Below are positions 7,353 to 11,823 of a stretch of DNA of 11,823 nt, in pieces. Each line of letters starts with the position of its first letter. Within the stretch, counting starts at the first letter, position 1. The DNA is from an uncultured Clostridia bacterium (GTDB lineage Bacteria; Bacillota; Clostridia; Christensenellales; Aristaeellaceae), in the NCBI GenBank assembly GCA_946409855.1, contig CAMJXZ010000069.1, forward strand, positions 1-11,823, read 5' to 3'. The notes under the pieces are model-generated. The model had not been told where the DNA came from. It did not search any database and worked only from the letters and a program-made list of their open reading frames with translations. The position numbers and the translations under genes were made by a program.

Positions 7353-7368
7353 TGAACCAACCGGTTCA
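7353..7368 (-). other. Small inverted repeat over the pepP stop codon
   Basis: TGAACC (7353-7358) and GGTTCA (7363-7368) form a 6-bp stem with an AACC loop. It includes the pepP stop codon (7368-7366) and precedes oppA in the widest gap of the operon. There is no T-run after it on the minus strand, so at most it would be a weak stop or an mRNA-stabilising stem for the oppA part. Chance is possible. Confidence 0.3.
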
Positions 7369-8616
7369 GGGGTTTCTCCGGGCCAGATACGCTTCGATTT
7401 CTTCGACGGTTTTGGGAATCCGGGCGGACAAAAGTTCCGCGCCGTTTTCCGTGATCAGCGCGTCGTCCTCGATCCTGACGCCGAATCCCAGCTCAGGCAG
7501 ATAGGCGCCGGGCTCCATGGTGACCACCATGCCGGGGGCAAGCAGCTCCCTGTCCCCCACGTCGTGGCAGTCCAGGCCCACATAATGGCTGACCCCGTGC
7601 GGCAGGACGCGCTTCATGTCCTCCATATCCCGGATGATGCCGGCCTCCAGCAGCTTTTCCCCGATGGCCCGGCGGGCGACCTCCAGCGTTTCCTCCACGG
7701 GTTTTCCGGGGGCCAGAAACGCAAATACCTTCTGCTGGCCATAAAGGACCGCGTTGTAGACCGTTTTCTGGACCTGTGAGAAGCGGCCGCTGACCGGGAA
7801 CGTGCGGCTGATATCGGCGGCGTAGTATCCGTACTCGGCGCCCAGGTCCACCAGCAGCACGTCGCCGTCGTGAAGCGTCTGGTCGTTCCTGGCGTAATGC
7901 AGCACGTTGGAATTCGCGCCGCCGGCCACGATGGATTCAAAGGCCTTGTTCCTGGCCCCGTTCATGGTCAGGGCAAAGTCAAACCGGGCCGCCAGCTCCA
8001 TCTCGTTGACGCCGTCCCGCATATGATCCAGGATCGCGTATATGCCGCAGGCCGTGATATCCACCGCCCTGCGCATGCAGGCGATTTCCTGTTCGTCCTT
8101 GATCCGCCGCATGTTGTTGACGAGCCTGCTGACGCTGCCGGCCCGCAGGGCCGGGTTCGCGTTTTGCAGCCTTCTGCACATTGCATTTTCAGGATGGACC
8201 GTACTGCTATCCGGCTCCCGCTGATGGAAATCAAACAGCAGATGCTCAAAAGAACCGCGGCTCAACAGACGGCCTATCTGCCAGTCAAAACGGTCCAGGT
8301 ATTCCGCCTGCCGGACGCCGACGGCTTCCATGATGTCCGCCTTATCGGGCATTTTGCCGTAATAAAGCTCTTCATGCGGGTCGGGGCGTTCAAAGAACAG
8401 CCATTCCGAGGCGTTCCCGTCCTGCTTGACCAGAAGGAGGATCTGCCGGGGCCGGTCGGAACCGGTGAGATAATAAAAGTTCCGGTCGACGCAGAAGGGA
8501 TAATCCTGGTCGGCGGTTTTCTGCTTTGGATTTCCCGCAAAGAAAAAGGTCAGGGACTGATCGGGCAGCTGGGACAAAAGCCGCTGCCGGCGGCTGACGA
8601 CGGACGGATTGGCCAT
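7366..8616 (-). CDS. pepP: Xaa-Pro aminopeptidase (aminopeptidase P, M24B)
   Basis: A 416-residue cytoplasmic metallopeptidase that removes the N-terminal residue from peptides with proline in position two. ATG 8616 is chosen because GAGAGG (8632-8627) lies 10 nt upstream; the alternative TTG 8634 overlaps that site. The N-terminal AMP_N domain (about 5-140) includes FFFAGNPKQKTADQDYPF and RNFYYLTG. The C-terminal pita-bread domain (about 165-416) has all five metal ligands: Asp257 and Asp268 (LLVDLGAEYGYYAADISRTF), His344 in HGVSHYVGLDCHDVG, Glu368 (TMEPGAY) and Glu383 (VRIEDD). These match the E. coli PepP pattern, so two metal ions, usually manganese, are expected. No signal peptide or membrane segment. 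It lies 24 nt after oppF and before oppA, so it is probably co-transcribed and trims imported proline peptides. A related prolidase activity is possible, but the AMP_N domain favours aminopeptidase P. Confidence 0.93.
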   Translation of the reverse strand: MANPSVVSRRQRLLSQLPDQSLTFFFAGNPKQKTADQDYPFCVDRNFYYLTGSDRPRQILLLVKQDGNASEWLFFERPDPHEELYYGKMPDKADIMEAVGVRQAEYLDRFDWQIGRLLSRGSFEHLLFDFHQREPDSSTVHPENAMCRRLQNANPALRAGSVSRLVNNMRRIKDEQEIACMRRAVDITACGIYAILDHMRDGVNEMELAARFDFALTMNGARNKAFESIVAGGANSNVLHYARNDQTLHDGDVLLVDLGAEYGYYAADISRTFPVSGRFSQVQKTVYNAVLYGQQKVFAFLAPGKPVEETLEVARRAIGEKLLEAGIIRDMEDMKRVLPHGVSHYVGLDCHDVGDRELLAPGMVVTMEPGAYLPELGFGVRIEDDALITENGAELLSARIPKTVEEIEAYLARRNP

Positions 8617-8640
8617 TTGAACGGAACCTCTCAAATCGTA

Positions 8641-9627
8641 TTATCCGACTGCTTCGGCGTGAAAGCAGGCGATGGCATGATCCGGCCCGGCCTGCCGCAT
8701 GGGCGGCATGGACCGGGTGCATTCTTCGGTGCAGTAAGGGCAGCGGGTCTGGAACTTGCAGCCCTGCGTGACGCTGACGGGGCTGGGCACCTCACCGGCC
8801 AAACGGATCCGTTTCCGGGCGCGGGAAGCGTCCGGATCAGCGAAGGGCACGGCGGAAAGCAGCGCTCTGGTGTACGGATGAAGGGGGTTCGCCATCAGGG
8901 CGTGCGCTTCCCCCAGTTCCACCAGGGCGCCCAGGTACATCACGCCGATGCGGGTGCTGATATGCTCCACCACGGCCAGGTCGTGGGCGATGAACAGATA
9001 GGTCAGCCCCAGTTCCTGCTGCAGCTTCTGCAGCAGATTGATCACCTGCGCCTGGATCGAGACATCCAGGGCCGAGATGGGCTCGTCGCAGATGATCAGC
9101 CGGGGCTCCACCGCCAGCGCCCGGGCGATGCCGATGCGCTGACGCTGGCCGCCGCTGAACTCGTGCGGGAAACGGCTGGCGTGCTCCGGCAGCATGCCGA
9201 CCATGTGCAGCAGTTCAAACACCCGCTGCTGGCGGGCGGCGTTTTTGTACATGCCGTGCAGGTCCAGCCCCTCCGCGATGATGTCCGATACCGTCATGCG
9301 CGGGTTCAGGGACGCGTAAGGATCCTGAAAGATCATCTGGATGTCTTTGGTCAGGGCGTATGCTTCCCTGCCCTTGAGGCGGGTGATGCTCCGGCCTTCC
9401 AGCAGGATTTCCCCGTCTGTGGGCGGGTACAGGCCGATGATCGTGCGGCCCAGGGTCGTCTTTCCGCAGCCGCTCTCTCCGACCAGGCCCATGGTTTCCC
9501 CCCGGCGGATGGAAAAGCTCACGTCATCCACCGCGCGCAGCACCCTGCGGCCGGAGAGGGGAAAATACTTTTTTAACCCTTTTACTTCAAGGAACACGGC
9601 TTGCCTCCCGTCCGGGAGCGTATTCAT
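8641..9627 (-). CDS. oppF: Oligopeptide ABC transporter ATP-binding protein OppF
   Basis: A 328-residue ATPase that pairs with OppD under the OppBC channel. ATG 9627 gives the usual short lead before FLEVKGLKKYF. A TTG at 9648, with GGGGAG just upstream, would add seven residues and is a real alternative. Motifs, numbered from the ATG: Walker A GESGCGKT 50-57, Q-loop MIFQDPYASLNP, signature SGGQR 158-162, Walker B LIICDEP 177-183 (Asp181, Glu182), and H-loop His215. The C-terminal oligopeptide-transporter extension carries Cys290, 296, 299, 303 and 321, the cluster that in related Opp/Dpp ATPases can hold an iron-sulphur centre. Its start overlaps the end of oppD by 41 nt, so translation is probably coupled. 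Confidence 0.93.
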   Translation of the reverse strand: MNTLPDGRQAVFLEVKGLKKYFPLSGRRVLRAVDDVSFSIRRGETMGLVGESGCGKTTLGRTIIGLYPPTDGEILLEGRSITRLKGREAYALTKDIQMIFQDPYASLNPRMTVSDIIAEGLDLHGMYKNAARQQRVFELLHMVGMLPEHASRFPHEFSGGQRQRIGIARALAVEPRLIICDEPISALDVSIQAQVINLLQKLQQELGLTYLFIAHDLAVVEHISTRIGVMYLGALVELGEAHALMANPLHPYTRALLSAVPFADPDASRARKRIRLAGEVPSPVSVTQGCKFQTRCPYCTEECTRSMPPMRQAGPDHAIACFHAEAVG

Positions 9628-10618
9628 GTTCCAGCCAGCACCGGACAAAATGCTCCCCGGTCAATTGGGTTTTATCGGGCATGCTTTCCGCGCATATGCG
9701 CATGCAGCGGCCGCACCGGCCGGCAAACGGACAGCCCGCGGGGGGATGGAGCAGGTCCGGGGGGTTGCCCTCGATGGGGACCAGCGCCGTCTTCCGCTGA
9801 TTCATCCGGGGAATGGAGTTCAGCAGTCCCGCCGTATACGGATGCCTCGGCTGATAAAACAGTTCCCGCACCGTACCCTGTTCGACAATCAGGCCCGCGT
9901 ACATGACGGCCACGCGGTCCGCGATATCCGCCACCACCCCCATGTCATGGGTGATGATCAGGATGGTGGTGCCGAGCTTTTTGCGAAGGTCCAGCAGCAG
10001 ATCGATGATCTGGCTCTGGATGGTCACGTCCAGGGCGGTGGTCGGCTCATCCGCGATCAGGATTTTCGGGCTGCAGACCAGCGCCATGGCGATCATCACC
10101 CGCTGCCGCATGCCCCCGGAAAACTCGTACGGGTACTGCCGCATCCGGGCCTGCGGGTTGGCGATGCCCACCAGGCCCAGCGTCTCCACAGCGCGCGCCC
10201 TGGCTTCCGCCCGGGACACCCGCCGGTGCTGCAGGATGCTTTCCTCGATCTGGCGGCCGATGCGCGCGGTGGGGTTGAGGCTGGTCATGGGGTCCTGAAA
10301 AATCATGCTGATCTCGCGTCCCCGTATCTGCCTCATCTGGCGGTCGGTGAGGGCGAGCAGATCCTGCCCGTCCATCAGGATGCGGCCGCTTTCCACCCGG
10401 GCGGGCGGGGACGGATTGAGCTGCATGACCGCCTGCGCGGTGACGGATTTCCCGCAGCCGCTTTCTCCCACGATGGCCAGGACTTCCCCCGGACGCAGGT
10501 CCAGGTCCACGCCCCGGACGGCCTGCACCGTGCCGGCGTACGTATCAAAGCATACGCGCAAATCTTCGATCCGGAGGAGAGGCTTGCTCAGCGGCTTGTT
10601 CAGATTGACCGTTGACAT
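9587..10618 (-). CDS. oppD: Oligopeptide ABC transporter ATP-binding protein OppD
   Basis: A 343-residue ATPase, partner of OppF. ATG 10618 follows a perfect AAGGAGG (10634-10628) at 9 nt, whose first base is the last base of the oppC stop codon. Motifs: Walker A GESGCGKS 51-58, Q-loop SMIFQDPMTSLNP about 104-116, signature FSGGMRQR 166-173, Walker B ILIADEP 186-192 (Asp190, Glu191), and H-loop His224. SGGMRQR rather than SGGQRQR is typical of OppD/DppD. The C-terminal extension has Cys296, 302, 305, 309 and 327, spaced as in OppF, consistent with a structural [4Fe-4S] cluster reported for relatives (recall, not shown here). All ATPase residues are present, so both sites should be competent. 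Confidence 0.95.
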   Translation of the reverse strand: MSTVNLNKPLSKPLLRIEDLRVCFDTYAGTVQAVRGVDLDLRPGEVLAIVGESGCGKSVTAQAVMQLNPSPPARVESGRILMDGQDLLALTDRQMRQIRGREISMIFQDPMTSLNPTARIGRQIEESILQHRRVSRAEARARAVETLGLVGIANPQARMRQYPYEFSGGMRQRVMIAMALVCSPKILIADEPTTALDVTIQSQIIDLLLDLRKKLGTTILIITHDMGVVADIADRVAVMYAGLIVEQGTVRELFYQPRHPYTAGLLNSIPRMNQRKTALVPIEGNPPDLLHPPAGCPFAGRCGRCMRICAESMPDKTQLTGEHFVRCWLEHEYAPGREASRVP

Positions 10619-10627
10619 CCTGTCAAG

Positions 10628-10634
10628 CCTCCTT
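10628..10634 (-). promoter_or_regulatory. Consensus ribosome binding site of oppD, overlapping the oppC stop
   Basis: AAGGAGG on the minus strand shares one base with the oppC TAA and lies 9 nt before the oppD ATG. The oppB-oppC junction has the same plan (TAAGGGGGG, also a 15-nt gap), so both junctions look built for terminating ribosomes to restart. Confidence 0.8.
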
Positions 10635-11566
10635 TACTGGCGCAGTCTGGGGTCCAGGGCGTCCCGCAGGCCGTCCCCCAGCATATTGAAGCTGAGCATG
10701 GTCAGGCTGATCAGCAGCGCGGGGAAAAACAGCTGATAAGGCTGCAGCAGCAGCATCTTCGCCCCGTCGTTCGCCAGCGTGCCCCAGCTGGCCAGGGGCA
10801 CCGGGATGCCCATGCCCAGATAGCTGAGGGACGCCTCGGTGAAAATGGCGCTGGGGATGGAGAACGTCAGGTCAATGATGATGGGCCCCATCAGGTTGGG
10901 CAGGAGATGCTTCATGATGATGTGGGGAAAGCGGCCCCCCAGCGTGCGGCTGGCCATGACGTATTCGCTCTGCTTGAGCTGGAGGATCTGCCCGCGCACC
11001 AGCCTGGCCATGGAGCCCCATCCGGTGATGGCGATCGCGATGATGATGGTGCGCTCGCCGCTGCCCAGCACTACCATCAGCATGATGACCCACAGCAGGT
11101 CCGGAATGGTGTAAATGATCTCCACGCCGCGCATCATGATCATATCGACCTTGCCGCCGAAATATCCCGAAATGCCGCCGTAGAGGACCCCGATCATCAC
11201 ATTGATCAGGGTGGCCACCAGGGCGATGGTCAGGGAGACGCGCGCCCCTTCCCAGCAGCGGGTAAACAGATCCCGCCCCAGGTTGTCCGCCCCGAAAAGA
11301 TGCTCGGCGGAGGGATGCCGGTTGATGCTGAAGATATCCTGCGCGGCGTAATCATAGGACGACACCATGGGGATGATGACCGCGCACAGAACGATCAGCA
11401 CCAGGACCGCAATGGAGGTCATCGCCACTTTGTTGCGCCGCAGCCGGCGCCAGGCGTCTTTCCAGTAGGTAATGGCGGCGCGGCCGGCCGCTTCCATGCC
11501 CGCGGCGTCCATGGGCAGCGGTTCAAACATCTGCCGGGTGATTTCATGCTCCACACGTTTTGACAT
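10634..11566 (-). CDS. oppC: Oligopeptide ABC transporter permease OppC
   Basis: A 310-residue inner-membrane subunit that forms the peptide channel with OppB. ATG 11566 has an AAGGGGGG-like site adjoining the oppB stop. A charged cytoplasmic N-terminus (1-47) with the OppC_N-type WRRLRRNKVAM stretch leads to TM1 (about 48-68). An external loop contains HLFGADNLGRDLFTR (89-103), a hallmark of OppC/DppC. Further helices lie at about 110-130, 150-168, 173-189, 227-247 and 278-297, six in total. The cytoplasmic coupling (EAA) loop is near SRTLGGRFPHIIMKHLLPN (206-224) and contacts the ATPases. It ends with the family signature GDGLRDALDPRLR. The length matches the family. Opp rather than Dpp naming rests on resemblance to E. 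coli OppC around YGGISGYFGGKVD and is not certain. Confidence 0.94.
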   Translation of the reverse strand: MSKRVEHEITRQMFEPLPMDAAGMEAAGRAAITYWKDAWRRLRRNKVAMTSIAVLVLIVLCAVIIPMVSSYDYAAQDIFSINRHPSAEHLFGADNLGRDLFTRCWEGARVSLTIALVATLINVMIGVLYGGISGYFGGKVDMIMMRGVEIIYTIPDLLWVIMLMVVLGSGERTIIIAIAITGWGSMARLVRGQILQLKQSEYVMASRTLGGRFPHIIMKHLLPNLMGPIIIDLTFSIPSAIFTEASLSYLGMGIPVPLASWGTLANDGAKMLLLQPYQLFFPALLISLTMLSFNMLGDGLRDALDPRLRQ

Positions 11567-11581
11567 TCTTCGCCGCCCCCC

Positions 11582-11823
11582 TTAATCCATTTTGACCCGG
11601 GGGTCAACCAGCATATAGACGATGTCCACGATGAACATCGTAACGATCATGATGATCGCGTAGAACGCGGTCATCCCCATGATCATGGTGTAATCGCTGT
11701 CCTTGACGGCGTTGACCAGGTACTTGCCCATACCGGGAATGCTGAATATATTTTCCATGATGAAGGAACCGACCAGGGTGGAGGCGATCATGGACCCCGA
11801 CACCGTCACGATGGGCATGATCG
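11582..11823 (-). CDS. oppB: Oligopeptide ABC transporter permease OppB (3' end only)
   Basis: The last 80 codons of a permease gene whose start lies beyond the right edge of the window; the frame is open to base 11823. The visible part includes the coupling-loop end and last helices: IVTVSGSMIASTLVGSF, ENIFSIPGMGKYLVNAV, DYTMIMGMTAFYAII, a final membrane segment, and the C-terminus VDPRVKMD. The ENIFSIPGxG and D-P-R-x-K/R-x-D ending are characteristic of OppB/DppB. It stops 15 nt before oppC. The first gene of the operon and its promoter are probably outside the window. Confidence 0.9.
   Translation of the reverse strand, partial: IMPIVTVSGSMIASTLVGSFIMENIFSIPGMGKYLVNAVKDSDYTMIMGMTAFYAIIMIVTMFIVDIVYMLVDPRVKMD

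Noticed and set aside
5501..7504. A 667-codon + strand open frame opposite oppA
   Set aside because: It runs through both terminators and into pepP and has no recognisable domain, while oppA and pepP beneath it are clear.
7870..9576. A 568-codon + strand open frame opposite pepP and oppF, and a similar 424-codon one at 9341-10615
   Set aside because: They are antisense to well-supported enzymes, lack a plausible ribosome binding site context or domain, and show shadow-type composition.

Overview
The window most resembles a chromosomal segment from a fairly GC-rich, low-oxygen Bacillota/Clostridia-grade bacterium, for example a gut or rumen Christensenellales/Eubacteriales relative. The evidence is AGGAGG-type ribosome binding sites, a TTG-started ftsH, classic GC-hairpin plus U-run terminators, Firmicutes-style Opp proteins, and a secreted BspA-like leucine-rich-repeat protein with a transglutaminase-like domain. 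The placement is by recall of protein style, not by a search.

Left part, + strand. A promoter with an extended -10 box and a terminator-like leader hairpin (59-96) precede a 1044-residue secreted protein (130-3264). That protein carries an N-terminal transglutaminase-like domain followed by two related BspA-type LRR modules. A strong terminator closes it. A second promoter region then leads to an ftsH gene (3516-5444) that starts with TTG. It encodes a membrane AAA+ zinc protease whose catalytic region reads like a divergent clostridial paralogue rather than the canonical housekeeping sequence.

Middle, 5445-5668. The two transcription units converge here. The gap holds the ftsH terminator (a 15-bp perfect stem with a GAAA loop), a second long hairpin with no U-run, and the terminator of the minus-strand operon.

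Right part, - strand, read right to left: oppB (only its 3' end is in the window), oppC, oppD, oppF, pepP, oppA. It is one tightly packed oligopeptide-import operon with gaps of 15, 15, -41, 24 and 62 nt. OppB/OppC form the membrane channel, OppD/OppF supply ATP, and OppA binds peptide outside the cell. A cytoplasmic Xaa-Pro aminopeptidase sits between the ATPase and binding-protein genes and would trim proline-containing peptides after import. OppA has a signal peptide but no lipobox, which is unusual for a Gram-positive-type organism.

No tRNA, rRNA, CRISPR, transposase, phage or defence genes are visible. I see no wholly new system. The points most worth a second look are the leader hairpin and domain duplication of the LRR protein, the pepP-in-opp arrangement, the unanchored OppA, the FtsH variant, and the hairpin cluster at the convergent junction.
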